A stretch of 64,000 nucleotides of DNA from the NCBI RefSeq assembly GCF_003850345.1, contig NZ_CP027707.1, positions 5,146,001-5,210,000 on the forward strand, read 5' to 3'. This document shows positions 49,220 through 58,161 of this stretch, in pieces. The notes beneath the pieces are model-generated. The model saw only the letters and a program-made list of their open reading frames with translations. It was not told where the DNA came from and did not search any database. The position numbers and the translations under genes were made by a program. Each line of letters opens with the position of its first letter. Positions within the stretch are counted from its first letter, which is position 1. The stretch comes from Pseudomonas chlororaphis subsp. piscium (GTDB lineage Bacteria; Pseudomonadota; Gammaproteobacteria; Pseudomonadales; Pseudomonadaceae).

Positions 49220-50404
49220 ATGACCCGATCGATTCCCGAACCGGACCTCAACTACCTGCAGAAAGTCCTCCTGGAAATGCTCGCCATTCCCAGCCCCACC
49301 GGCTTCACCGATACCATCGTGCGTTACGTGGCCGAGCGCCTGGAAGAACTGGGCATCCCCTTCGAACTGACCCGCCGCGGGACCATTCGCGCCACCCTCA
49401 AGGGCCAGAAGAACAGCCCGGACCGCGCCGTCTCGGCGCACTTGGACACCATTGGCGCCAGCGTGCGCGCGGTGAAAGACAACGGCCGCCTGACCCTGGC
49501 CCCGGTGGGCTGCTGGTCCAGCCGCTTTGCCGAAGGCAGCCGGGTCAGCCTGTTCACCGACAACGGCGTAGTGCGCGGCAGCGTGTTGCCACTGATGGCC
49601 TCCGGGCACGCCTTCAACACCGCGGTGGACGAAATGCCCATCAGTTGGGACCACATCGAATTGCGCCTGGATGCCTACTGCACCACCCGCGCCGACTGTG
49701 AGTCGCTGGGCATCGGCGTCGGCGATTTCGTCGCGTTCGACCCCTTGCCGGAGTTCACCGAAAGCGGCCATATCAGCGCCCGCCACCTCGACGACAAGGC
49801 CGGGGTCGCCGCGCTGCTGGCCGCGCTCAAGGCCATAGTCGACAGCGGCGAGCCGCTGATGATCGACTGCCATCCGCTGTTCACCATCACCGAAGAAACC
49901 GGCAGTGGCGCGGCGGCGGCCCTGCCCTGGGACGTCAGCGAGTTCGTCGGCATCGACATCGCCCCGGTCGCCCCCGGGCAGCACTCCAGCGAGCACGCGG
50001 TGAGCGTGGCCATGCAGGACTCCGGCGGGCCTTACGACTATCACCTGTCGCGGCACCTGCTGCGCCTGGCCACGGAACACGAACTGCCGGTGCGCCGCGA
50101 CCTGTTCCGCTACTACTTCAGCGATGCCCATTCGGCGGTCACCGCCGGCCACGACATCCGCACCGCCCTACTGGCCTTCGGTTGCGACGCCACCCACGGC
50201 TACGAGCGCACCCATATCGACAGCCTGGCAGCTCTCAGTCGCCTGTTGGGCGCCTACATCCTCAGCCCGCCGGTGTTCGCCAGCGATGCGCAGCCGGCCC
50301 AGGGTTCCCTGGACCGTTTCAGCCATCAGCTGGAGCACGACACGCAAATGGAAAGCGACACCCGGGTGCCGTCGGTGGACAGCCTGGTGGGGCAAAAGTC
50401 CTGA
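49220..50404 (+). CDS. NAGGN-system M42-family peptidase
   Basis: A 394-residue zinc aminopeptidase-like protein of the M42/M20 clan: LEMLAIPSPTGFTDTIVRYV, AHLDTIG, ARHLDDKAGVAALLAAL, ITEETGSGAAA, GIDIAPVAPGQHSSE and YYFSDAHSAV. The family is annotated as the osmoprotectant NAGGN system peptidase and always sits with ngg and asnO. It may trim or recycle the dipeptide (inference). GGAG precedes the ATG at 49220. About 130 bases containing a REP element separate it from ngg, so it could respond differently from the first two genes. Confidence 0.9.
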   Translation: MTRSIPEPDLNYLQKVLLEMLAIPSPTGFTDTIVRYVAERLEELGIPFELTRRGTIRATLKGQKNSPDRAVSAHLDTIGASVRAVKDNGRLTLAPVGCWSSRFAEGSRVSLFTDNGVVRGSVLPLMASGHAFNTAVDEMPISWDHIELRLDAYCTTRADCESLGIGVGDFVAFDPLPEFTESGHISARHLDDKAGVAALLAALKAIVDSGEPLMIDCHPLFTITEETGSGAAAALPWDVSEFVGIDIAPVAPGQHSSEHAVSVAMQDSGGPYDYHLSRHLLRLATEHELPVRRDLFRYYFSDAHSAVTAGHDIRTALLAFGCDATHGYERTHIDSLAALSRLLGAYILSPPVFASDAQPAQGSLDRFSHQLEHDTQMESDTRVPSVDSLVGQKS

Positions 50405-50505
50405 GGTGATAAGCCCTGAAGTGAAAAGCCGGGCCCCGCGCGAGGTTTGCCTAGCCGCGCGGGGCCCGGCGCAGTAGGATCCGGGATTGTTTGCCGGAGG
50501 CCCTT

Positions 50506-50733
50506 ATGCTGATTCCCCATGACCAACTGGAAGTCGACACCCTGACCCGCCTGATCGAAGACTTCGTCACCCGCGACGGCACCGACAATGGCGACGACAC
50601 CCCGCTGGAAACCCGGGTCCTGCGCGTGCGCCAGGCACTGACCAAGGGCCAGGCGGTGATTGTGTTCGACCCGGACAGCGAGCAGTGCCAGTTGATGCTC
50701 AAGCACGACGTGCCCAAGGAATTGTTCGACTGA
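50506..50733 (+). CDS. YheU-family protein
   Basis: A 75-residue acidic protein opening MLIPHDQLEVDTLTRLIEDFV, with TDNGDDTPLETRVLRVRQALTKGQAVIVFD following. This is the UPF0270/YheU family, of unknown function. GGAGG precedes the ATG at good distance, so this start is preferred to a methionine five codons upstream. It converges with ynfA. Confidence 0.9.
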   Translation: MLIPHDQLEVDTLTRLIEDFVTRDGTDNGDDTPLETRVLRVRQALTKGQAVIVFDPDSEQCQLMLKHDVPKELFD

Positions 50734-50784
50734 TCTTCAGCCGGGACCGGGCGCCATGGCGGCGCCCGAAACCCGGCCAGTTCC

Positions 50785-51117
50785 TCAACCGTTGGTAAAG
50801 CGCGGCCCGAACAGAATGATGCTCGCGCCGATCACGCACAGCGCCACCCCCAGCCAGTCCGAACTCAGCGGCCGCACCCGCTCCACCATGCCCAGCCAGC
50901 CGATCGACGCGATGATGTAGATCCCGCCGTACGCCGCATAGGCGCGGCCGGCGTAGCTCGCTTCGATCTTGGTCAGCAACAGGGCGAAGAGCATCAGGCT
51001 CAGCAGCGCCGGGACCATCCACCAGGCGCTTTTGCCCTGGCGCAGCCACATCCAGAAGGCGTAGCAGCCGGCGATCTCGAACAGCGCGGCGAGGAAGAAC
51101 CACAGGTAATTGAGCAT
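50785..51117 (-). CDS. YnfA/UPF0060 family membrane protein
   Basis: A 110-residue protein with four membrane segments and the SMR-like pattern [24 protein letters not shown], and [14 protein letters not shown]. Members resemble small multidrug resistance transporters, and some are reported to move cationic dyes and drugs; the role here is unknown. It stands alone between yheU and an SDR gene. Confidence 0.92.
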   Translation of the reverse strand: MLNYLWFFLAALFEIAGCYAFWMWLRQGKSAWWMVPALLSLMLFALLLTKIEASYAGRAYAAYGGIYIIASIGWLGMVERVRPLSSDWLGVALCVIGASIILFGPRFTNG

Positions 51118-51181
51118 GCAAGGTCTCGTCAGGGATGCCAGATGCTGGCAACCCTAACGACGCACGGGGTCAGCGGCAAGC

Positions 51182-51997
51182 TCAGCTGGCGTTTTGCTTG
51201 GCCTTGGCGCGCATCTTGTCGGCCATGAGGGTCATTTCGTCGTACAGCAGCTGCGGGTTCTTCTGCTTCAGGGCCCAGGCCATGCGCCCCTGTTCATGGG
51301 GCAGGATCATGAATTCGCCGGCGGCGACCTGGGTGTAGATGTAATCGGCGATGTCCGCCGCGCTGATCGGCGAGCTTTCCAGCAGTTTGCCGACCTGGGC
51401 CTTCATCGCCGGGGTCGGGCCACGGAACGAATCCAGCAGGTTGGTCTGGAAGAACGACGGGCATACCACGTGCACGCCAATTTCCTGCTGGGCCAGCTCG
51501 ATCAGCAGGCTTTCGGACAGGGCCACCACGCCGGCCTTGGCCACGTTGTAGTTGCTCATGGCCGGGCCCTGCATCAATGCCGCCATCGAGGCAATGTTGA
51601 TGATCCGCCCCTTGCTCTTTTCCAGCAGTGGCAGGAACGCCTTGCAGCCCTTGACCACGCCCATCAGGTTGATCGCGATCTGCCAGTCCCAGTCCTCCAG
51701 GGACAACTCGCTGAAGAAACCGCCGGACGCCACGCCGGCGTTATTGACGATCACATCGATGCCGCCGAGCTTGACCTCGCAGGCCTGGGCGAAGGCGGTC
51801 AATTGGCTGTAGTCGCGCACGTCGCAACGTTGCACGAAGCCATCGCCGCCGGCTTCGCGCACCAGCCTGAGGGTTTCCTGCAGGCCGGGTTCGCTGACAT
51901 CCGACAACGCCAACTGCCAGCCTTCGCGCGCCCAGCGCAGAGCGATTTCGCGACCCAGGCCGGATCCGGCGCCAGTGATCATCATGCGATTTTGCAT
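51182..51997 (-). CDS. Short-chain dehydrogenase/reductase
   Basis: A classical SDR of 271 residues from ATG 51997. The cofactor motif is ITGAGSGLGREIALRWA, followed by VNNAGVASGG and the catalytic YNVAKAG. The acidic-free second strand end (SDVSEPG) leaves the NAD/NADP preference open. The natural substrate is unknown. The frame continues upstream to 52153 without family similarity. AAGG lies nine bases before this ATG. Confidence 0.88.
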   Translation of the reverse strand: MQNRMMITGAGSGLGREIALRWAREGWQLALSDVSEPGLQETLRLVREAGGDGFVQRCDVRDYSQLTAFAQACEVKLGGIDVIVNNAGVASGGFFSELSLEDWDWQIAINLMGVVKGCKAFLPLLEKSKGRIINIASMAALMQGPAMSNYNVAKAGVVALSESLLIELAQQEIGVHVVCPSFFQTNLLDSFRGPTPAMKAQVGKLLESSPISAADIADYIYTQVAAGEFMILPHEQGRMAWALKQKNPQLLYDEMTLMADKMRAKAKQNAS

Positions 51998-52211
51998 AGG
52001 AGTTGCCTTGTTGTTCCGGGGAAGATGAGGCGAGTGTAGCGAAGGATTTTGTGCCGCCCACGCACCATCAGATTGCTGAATGCCCCAGGCAAACCGGGGC
52101 CTCGGTGCGACTTCCTGCCGTGTTCCACGTTCAACTCGATGGGCCCTGGCCACTGGTGTCTCAGGCTTCGGTGCGTCTTCGGCACTGGCTTGCCAGGTAC
52201 TGCAGAGCTAC

Positions 52212-52240
52212 AAAAAAAGAGGCCCGAGGGCCTCTTTTTT
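52212..52240 (-). terminator. Rho-independent terminator after the LtaS-like gene
   Basis: AGAGGCC pairs with GGCCTCT around a four-base loop, with runs of A before and T after, so it can work in both directions. It lies just beyond the stop of the minus-strand gene at 52256. Confidence 0.9.
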
Positions 52241-52255
52241 ATTTAACGCGCCAGA

Positions 52256-54349
52256 TCAGTCCGGCGTGCCGTGCACCACGCCTGCAGTGTTATCCAGCAG
52301 GCTCTTGGTAGCGGTTTGCAGGAAGGCTTCCAGCTTGTGCTTCAGCTCGGCGGTACGCGGTGCGTCCGGCACCACTTCGGCATGGGGATTGGCGCCCAGT
52401 TCGTACTGGTAGATCTTCGGCGCCATTTCCTTCTCTTTCGGCAGTACCAGGATCTGGTCGGCGGTGACGATGGCCGTGGTCTGCTCGCTGCCCGACGGCT
52501 TGATCACGCCAAAGCCGGTGTCGCCTTCCGGCAGGTTGAGCAGGTCGCGGCCCCAGCACTGGTGACGCACTTCGCCACCCAGGCGGCCCATGATGGTCGG
52601 CACGATATCGACCTGGGTGCCCACGGTGTGGTTGCGCTGGCCGAATTTCTCCTGGATGCCCGGGGCGATCATCAGCATCGGCACGTTGAAGCGGCCCAGG
52701 TCCATTTCGGTGATCTGGCGCTCGTTGCCGAAACCATGGTCACCCACGATCACGAACAGCGTCTCCTTGAAGTACGGCTCCTTGCGCGCCTTCTCGAAGA
52801 ACTGGCCCAGGGCCCAGTCGGCGTAACGCATGGCGGTCAGGTGTTCGTTCAGGCTGCCACGGTCGGTCACCTTCTCCACCGGCAATGGCGTCGGCAAGGC
52901 GTACGGGGTGTGGTTGGACAGGGTCTGCAGCAAGGCATAAAACGGCTTGCCGTTTTCCCGCGCCTTCAACTCTTCCAGGCCGCGATTGAACATGTCCTGG
53001 TCGGACACACCCCAGGTCGGATCGGAGAACACCGGGTTGACGAAGTCGTTACGCCCGACGAAGTTGGTCATGCCCTGGTTGCTGAAGAAGCCCGACTGGT
53101 TGTCCCAGGCGAAATCGCCGTTGTAGACGTACACGTCGTCATACTTGCGGGCGCTCAGTACCTGCGGCAGGCCGGACAACTTGTGGCTGCCTTCCGGGGT
53201 CTGCATCAGGTATTCGAAACCCGGCAGGTTGGGGAAGCAGGCCATGGTGGCGAACATGCCCTGGTGGGTATGGGTGCCGTTGGAGAAGAAGCGGTCGAAC
53301 AGCAGGCCTTCCTTGGACAGCTGGTCCAGGTACGGAGTGATGTTGCCCGGGCCGCCCAGGGCGCCCACCGAGTGACCGGCCATGCTTTCCATCAGGATCA
53401 CGACCACGTTCTTGATCGGCAGGGTCTTGTCCGCCGGTGGCGTGTAGTCGCGGCGCACGGCGGCGATATCGGCGTCCACCAGCTTGTCGTCCGGCATCAC
53501 CAGCAGGTCGCGCACCACTTGCTGCGCCTCGGGCTGCGGCAGGGTGGCTTTCCAGATATTGCTGCGGTCTTCGCCCATCCGGCTCTTGGCCGCTTCGACC
53601 AGCGATAGCGTACCGTTGAGGCCCAGCTGGTTGGCGAAGTTCGATTCGGTGGTGTAGACGTCACCCCAGCGCAGCGGCGGGCCCTGGCGCAGGGTGCCAC
53701 GGGCGGCGACCACGCAGACCAGCAGGCAGACCACGAATACGCCGATACGGGCGTACCACGGGGCGACCTGCCGAGTGCCGATGCTGCCGCCGCTGAACGG
53801 GCCACGTGGCCGGGTCGCGCGGTCGGCGCCCTTGAACGCCAGGCTCAGCAGCCAGGTGCCGATCGCCCAGGCCAGCAGGTAGCGCACCACCGGGAAGCCG
53901 TACCAGAGCATGCTCATCACGGTTTTCGGGTCTTCCTTCACATACTGGAAGACCAGGCCGTTGAGGCGCTGGTGGAACTCGCGGTAGAAGTCCATCTCCA
54001 TCAGGCCGAGAAACAGCGCGATGCTCGAAACGATGGTCAGCCAGAAGCGGAAGAAACCGCGAGCCGCCATGGCCCGGGCACTGAACAGGGCCAGCAGCAG
54101 CGGGACGCTGAGGTAGACCACCAGGCGCACGTCGAAGCGCAGGCCGTTGGCGAAGGCTTCAAGGAAGGTCGAGGCCGGTGTGTCGAGGATCATCTCGCGG
54201 TTGTAGACCAGCAGCGCCACGCGCAGCAAAGACAGCATGACCATCATGACCAGCGCGCAGAGCAGCGTATAAGCCAGATGCGATTTGACGGTCGGTTGCA
54301 GCAGGCGACTCGAGGCTCGCTGCTGACTCAGGGCGTCCGGGTTTGCCAT
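52256..54349 (-). CDS. LTA-synthase-like phosphoglycerol transferase / sulfatase
   Basis: A 697-residue inner-membrane protein. About five membrane segments (residues 25-215) precede a periplasmic alkaline-phosphatase-fold domain. Glu321 in ILMESMAGHS, the threonines of SNGTHTHQGMF (359, 361) and VGDHGFGNERQITEMD give the metal and nucleophile sites of the LtaS/OpgB family. In Gram-negatives such enzymes move phosphoglycerol onto periplasmic glucans or modify lipid head groups; the acceptor here is unknown. It is monocistronic, ending at the bidirectional terminator. Confidence 0.88.
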   Translation of the reverse strand: MANPDALSQQRASSRLLQPTVKSHLAYTLLCALVMMVMLSLLRVALLVYNREMILDTPASTFLEAFANGLRFDVRLVVYLSVPLLLALFSARAMAARGFFRFWLTIVSSIALFLGLMEMDFYREFHQRLNGLVFQYVKEDPKTVMSMLWYGFPVVRYLLAWAIGTWLLSLAFKGADRATRPRGPFSGGSIGTRQVAPWYARIGVFVVCLLVCVVAARGTLRQGPPLRWGDVYTTESNFANQLGLNGTLSLVEAAKSRMGEDRSNIWKATLPQPEAQQVVRDLLVMPDDKLVDADIAAVRRDYTPPADKTLPIKNVVVILMESMAGHSVGALGGPGNITPYLDQLSKEGLLFDRFFSNGTHTHQGMFATMACFPNLPGFEYLMQTPEGSHKLSGLPQVLSARKYDDVYVYNGDFAWDNQSGFFSNQGMTNFVGRNDFVNPVFSDPTWGVSDQDMFNRGLEELKARENGKPFYALLQTLSNHTPYALPTPLPVEKVTDRGSLNEHLTAMRYADWALGQFFEKARKEPYFKETLFVIVGDHGFGNERQITEMDLGRFNVPMLMIAPGIQEKFGQRNHTVGTQVDIVPTIMGRLGGEVRHQCWGRDLLNLPEGDTGFGVIKPSGSEQTTAIVTADQILVLPKEKEMAPKIYQYELGANPHAEVVPDAPRTAELKHKLEAFLQTATKSLLDNTAGVVHGTPD

Positions 54350-54780
54350 ATCGTTTTAGGACCCAATGGAAGTTGAAGTTGCGAAAAAATGCAGCTGCGC
54401 TTTGCCCTCTTGTAGCCACTCAGGGCTGGGGGGATGGCGCGGTGCGCAAATGTTGCACGATCAGCAGCGGCATTGCCATTGATTACTGGCAGGCGCCCTT
54501 ACCCGGCCGGCAGTGGCCCGGAGTCAGGGATCGCAAGCGGAGATCGCACGGGGTGCAGCGGAAAAACAGCGCTGGCGGATTGTCATAGAGACTTTGTGAA
54601 AATTTCGTGCAGCGCATATTTGGTCACATAAAAAAGCCCTGGCGGCGCTTTTGGGCGTCCGCGATAGCTACCGCGGCAATGCGCAAGCGCCGATGTGGCT
54701 TGACCGAACGACAAAGATAAACGGCAGGGCCGTCAGCGGTTCGATCCCGCGACGGCCGCCGCGCTGGCAGTGCTCGGCCT
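54350..54780. other. Intergenic region upstream of the LtaS-like gene
   Basis: About 430 bases. It should hold the promoter of the minus-strand LtaS-like gene. The only structure I see is a weak terminator-like hairpin at 54630-54652. No convincing gene. Confidence 0.4.
54630..54652 (-). terminator. Possible weak terminator after the PLDc_N gene
   Basis: On the minus strand AAAAGC and GCTTTT can pair around a nine-base loop and are followed by more T. The stem is short and partly A-T. Confidence 0.35.
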
Positions 54781-54972
54781 TCAGAACCGCACATTACCGC
54801 GTGGCCCGGCAATCGCCCAGATGATCAAGCCCAGGACCGGCAACAGGATGATCAGCAACACCCAGAGGATTTTCATCCCGGTTTCGGCACTGCTTTTAAG
54901 CACATTGATGATCGCCCAGATGTCCAGCGCGAGGATGATCAGGCCGACCAGCGTATTGAAGGTGGAACCCAT
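54781..54972 (-). CDS. PLDc_N-domain small membrane protein
   Basis: A 63-residue protein with two membrane segments (about 6-24 and 34-54) and the ending LLPVLGLIIWAIAGPRG, typical of the phospholipase D N-terminal-like (PLDc_N) family. AGGAGCGACACC gives a good ribosome site for ATG 54972. Function unknown; members are small inner-membrane proteins, often stress-linked. Confidence 0.88.
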   Translation of the reverse strand: MGSTFNTLVGLIILALDIWAIINVLKSSAETGMKILWVLLIILLPVLGLIIWAIAGPRGNVRF

Positions 54973-55071
54973 GGTGTCGCTCCTAAGTGAGGGCTTGCCC
55001 ACTTAGGATAGTCGGCCAGCGCCGGGGTTCCTTTTTATTGCCTGCGCGGTCGGGTCTGTGGGCTCGGCAGC

Positions 55072-55602
55072 TCAGACGTGAACCGCAACCTTGAGCGCTT
55101 CCAGGGACGGTGCGGCGGCGATGCCGGCTTCGGCGCACAGCTCCAGCACGCGCGGCACGTCGTTGCCGTAGACCAGCACCACTTGCAACTCGTCGTCCAG
55201 CAACTGGCTGAAGTTCATCAGCACGTAGCCGCCGTTTTCCGGGTTCATGCTGCCCATCTGGATCTGGATGCGGTTGAGCGCGGTCAGGGCCTCGGTCTTG
55301 GCCAGTTGCTTGGGCTTGATATTGAACGCCACGCCCGGGCCGAAAGACGCGACGATCTGCGCGAACAGGTCCATGTAGGTGTCGGCCTGGAACAGCACGG
55401 TTTCCGGCAGGCTGCCGACCACCACCCATTCGCCCAGCGGGATCGGGAAGCTGCCGTCGTAGTTGATGTCCGGATTGGCGGCCAGGAAGGCCTGGGGATC
55501 GGCGTAGGCCTGGGCGGCTTCGTCGGCGATCCGCAGGATTTCTTCTTCGCCCATGCAGCCGGAGCTGATTTTAGTGATGAGTTCGGCGAGGACGGTTTTC
55601 AT
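55072..55602 (-). CDS. Hypothetical protein, unrecognised family
   Basis: A 176-residue soluble, acidic protein from ATG 55602 (the frame runs to 55626). It starts MKTVLAELITKISSGCMGEEEILRIADEAAQAY and has a regular mix of helices and strands, with no signal peptide or membrane segment. ILRIADEAAQAYADPQAFLAAN and ASFGPGVAFNIKPKQLAKTEAL are the most motif-like parts. I cannot assign a family or function. It stands between the PLDc_N and ankyrin genes, all on the minus strand, with gaps of about 100 bases. Confidence 0.8.
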   Translation of the reverse strand: MKTVLAELITKISSGCMGEEEILRIADEAAQAYADPQAFLAANPDINYDGSFPIPLGEWVVVGSLPETVLFQADTYMDLFAQIVASFGPGVAFNIKPKQLAKTEALTALNRIQIQMGSMNPENGGYVLMNFSQLLDDELQVVLVYGNDVPRVLELCAEAGIAAAPSLEALKVAVHV

Positions 55603-55712
55603 GGGGCGAATCCTGTTACGGGTCAATGGCGGGCGCGCAGGATAGCCTAAACCCGCCCCACGAACCTACCGCCGCGACCAAGGCCTGGCCTTGGCCCGAG
55701 GGTATGTGCCGT

Positions 55713-56231
55713 TCAGCCCAGCAACTTCTGCAACTGCGCAGTGGTGTCGACGGCGCCCATGGTCTTCGCCGCCTCCAATGCGCTCACGCCGTTGGCGTCG
55801 GTGGCCCGCGGGTTGGCGCCCTTGCCGATCAGGTAGTCGACGATTTCCGTGCGGTTGAACATCGCCGCCATCATCAGCGCGGTGCGCCCGTCGAAGGACG
55901 AACCTTCCACCTCGGCACCGCCTTCCACCAATGCCTTGACCACAGCCAGGTCGCCCTTGAAGGCCGCGCCGGCGATCGGACTCTGGCCGTTGTCGTTACG
56001 GATCTCGGGGTCGGCCTTGTGCTTGAGCAGCACCTGCACCGCGTCCACATGCCCGTAGTAGCTGGCCAGCATCAGCAGGGTGTCGCCCTTGTGATTGCGC
56101 AGGTTGACCGGCAGACCGTTGCTCGCCAGCTTGTCGAGCATCTGGGCGTCGCCTTGACGTGCGACGTTGAAGACCTGCTCGGTAAACGCGGCGGCTTCTT
56201 CTGCGGTCATCTGGCGGCTGTTGTCTGACAT
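55713..56231 (-). CDS. Ankyrin-repeat protein
   Basis: A 172-residue protein from ATG 56231, with GGAG seven bases upstream. It has about three ankyrin repeats: KGDTLLMLASYYGHVDAVQVLL, NGQSPIAGAAFKGDLAVVKALV and DGRTALMMAAMFNRTEIVDYLI (each one repeat). A helical N-terminus precedes them. There is no signal peptide. In Pseudomonas an AnkB-type protein supports catalase KatB, but no catalase gene is beside this one. The partner is unknown. Confidence 0.9.
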   Translation of the reverse strand: MSDNSRQMTAEEAAAFTEQVFNVARQGDAQMLDKLASNGLPVNLRNHKGDTLLMLASYYGHVDAVQVLLKHKADPEIRNDNGQSPIAGAAFKGDLAVVKALVEGGAEVEGSSFDGRTALMMAAMFNRTEIVDYLIGKGANPRATDANGVSALEAAKTMGAVDTTAQLQKLLG

Positions 56232-56328
56232 CGGGAACTCCACTTTCGGTCAATCGGAAAGTCGCTAGTGTCCCCAAGCCGCTCCAGCCCTGTCATCCCT
56301 TTTTTCTCAAGAGCGACCATAGCCAGAA

Positions 56329-58161
56329 TCAATAACGGTGCCGGCCGGCGCAAATGTCCGCCAGGACCGCCTCCGTCACCTGCACGTAGGTCGCTGACCC
56401 CGGTAGCCAGGCGTACACCGGATCGCCGCCGGTTTTCGATGGGTCGAAGGCCTCTTCCTTGAGCCGGGTCTTCTGGTACTTGAAGGTGCCGGTGGTCTCC
56501 ATCTTCACCTTGACCCGCAGGAACAGCGGCACCGCGTAGCCCGGCAGATGCTCGCGGGCGAACTGCAACAGCTCGGTGAAATCCAGGGTCGCCAGGGACT
56601 CGGCCGGGGTGATCGCCGCCATCCCGGCGCGACCGTTGGTGTTGTGCACCTCCACGCCATAGGCCACCGCCTCGGCGACCTGCGGATGTTGCAGGAGGAT
56701 GTTCTCCACCTCGGTGGTGGAGACGTTTTCCCCCTTCCAGCGATAGGTATCGCCCAGGCGATCGATGAACTGCGCATGGCCGAAACCGATATCGCGCAGC
56801 AGGTCGCCGGTATTGAAGTAACGGTCCCCCTTCTCGAACACGTCGGTGAGGATCACCTTCAGGTTCTTTTCCGGCTCGGTATAGCCGTCCAGCGGCGCCT
56901 TGTCGTCGATCTTCGCCAGCAGCAGGCCCTGCCCGCCCCGGGCGACCTTCTGCATGAAGCCCGAGCCGTTGCGGATCGGCGCACAGGTGTCGTGGGCGTA
57001 CTCCACCAGCGCCCAGGGCGCCAGGGAAAAGCCCACGGTATTGTCGAAGTTGAGCACATTGGTAAAGCCGATATTGCCGTCGCTGGCGGCATACAGCTCA
57101 CAGATATGCTCTACACCGAAACGCTGTTTGAACGCCCCCCACACGCCGGGGCGCAGGCCGTTGCCGACCATCTTCACCACGCTGTTGTCACGGTCGTGCT
57201 CGCTGGCGGGCTGGTCGATCAGGTAACGGCACAGCTCGCCCACATAGCCGATGGTGGTGGCCTTGAACCGGCGGGCGTCTTCCCAGAACCGGCTGGCGCT
57301 GAACTTGCGGCGAATGGCGAAGCCCGAGGCTCCGCTGATGGCCGAGCCCCAGCACACGCACAGCCCGGTGGCGTGATACAGCGGCAAGGTGCAGTAGAGG
57401 ATGTCGGCCGGCTGCATATCGAGGGCGATCATGCCGAAGCTGGCCGAGGTGCGCATCCAGCGCCCGTGCTTGAAAATGCCGGCCTTGGGCAGCCCGGTGG
57501 TGCCGGAGGTGTAGATATAGAAGCACGGATCGTCGAGGTAGATCCGCGCGGTGCTCGGGGGGTTGGCCGAGTCACTGGCGGCGCTGGCGGCCATCAGGTC
57601 GATGCAGCCGGCGGGCGTTGGCCCGGGCGCCACATCCGGATCGGCGACGAACCAGGTGCGCGCCTCGTCGATGGCGACCTGGCCGCGAATCGCCGAATAA
57701 GCGTCCAGCAGTTCGCCGCCGACGATCATGGCCACCGGCGTCACCAGGTTCACGCTGTGCACCAGCACGCTGCCGGTCTGCGCGGTGTTGAGCATGGCGC
57801 AGATGCCGCCGAGCTTGGCCACCGCCAGCACAGTCACCAGCAACTCGGGACGGTTCTCGACGAAGATCGCCACCACGTCGCCCTTGCCGATGCCCTGGCT
57901 TGCCAGGTAATGGGCGATGCGGTTGGCCCACTGGTTGGCCTGTGCATAACTCAACACCCGGTCGCCGTACAGCAGCGCCGGGCCGTCGGGGTTGCGTTGC
58001 GTGGCCTGCTCGAAAGTCCAGCCCAGTCCGCAGGGCTGATCGGCACGCTTGACGTTGGCTATCTGCATGCCCTTGATGACCCGCGGCAACGCCCGGGCGA
58101 TGGAGGGCAACTTTCGCAGCATCATGCCCCAAGTGATCATGTCGTGCTGATGAGTGCTCAT
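56329..58161 (-). CDS. Long-chain/very-long-chain acyl-CoA synthetase (FATP type)
   Basis: A 610-residue AMP-forming synthetase from ATG 58161, with AGGAG five bases upstream. The AMP-binding motif is YIYTSGTTGLPKAG, and RWKGENVSTTEVE is the linker/adenylation motif. The C-terminal catalytic lysine lies in KYQKTRLKEEAFDPSK. This pattern, with GNGLRPGVWGAFKQRFG, is that of the fatty acid transport protein/VLACS group. It activates long fatty acids for degradation or phospholipid use. Two very short hydrophobic stretches may give membrane contact. Confidence 0.9.
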   Translation of the reverse strand: MSTHQHDMITWGMMLRKLPSIARALPRVIKGMQIANVKRADQPCGLGWTFEQATQRNPDGPALLYGDRVLSYAQANQWANRIAHYLASQGIGKGDVVAIFVENRPELLVTVLAVAKLGGICAMLNTAQTGSVLVHSVNLVTPVAMIVGGELLDAYSAIRGQVAIDEARTWFVADPDVAPGPTPAGCIDLMAASAASDSANPPSTARIYLDDPCFYIYTSGTTGLPKAGIFKHGRWMRTSASFGMIALDMQPADILYCTLPLYHATGLCVCWGSAISGASGFAIRRKFSASRFWEDARRFKATTIGYVGELCRYLIDQPASEHDRDNSVVKMVGNGLRPGVWGAFKQRFGVEHICELYAASDGNIGFTNVLNFDNTVGFSLAPWALVEYAHDTCAPIRNGSGFMQKVARGGQGLLLAKIDDKAPLDGYTEPEKNLKVILTDVFEKGDRYFNTGDLLRDIGFGHAQFIDRLGDTYRWKGENVSTTEVENILLQHPQVAEAVAYGVEVHNTNGRAGMAAITPAESLATLDFTELLQFAREHLPGYAVPLFLRVKVKMETTGTFKYQKTRLKEEAFDPSKTGGDPVYAWLPGSATYVQVTEAVLADICAGRHRY

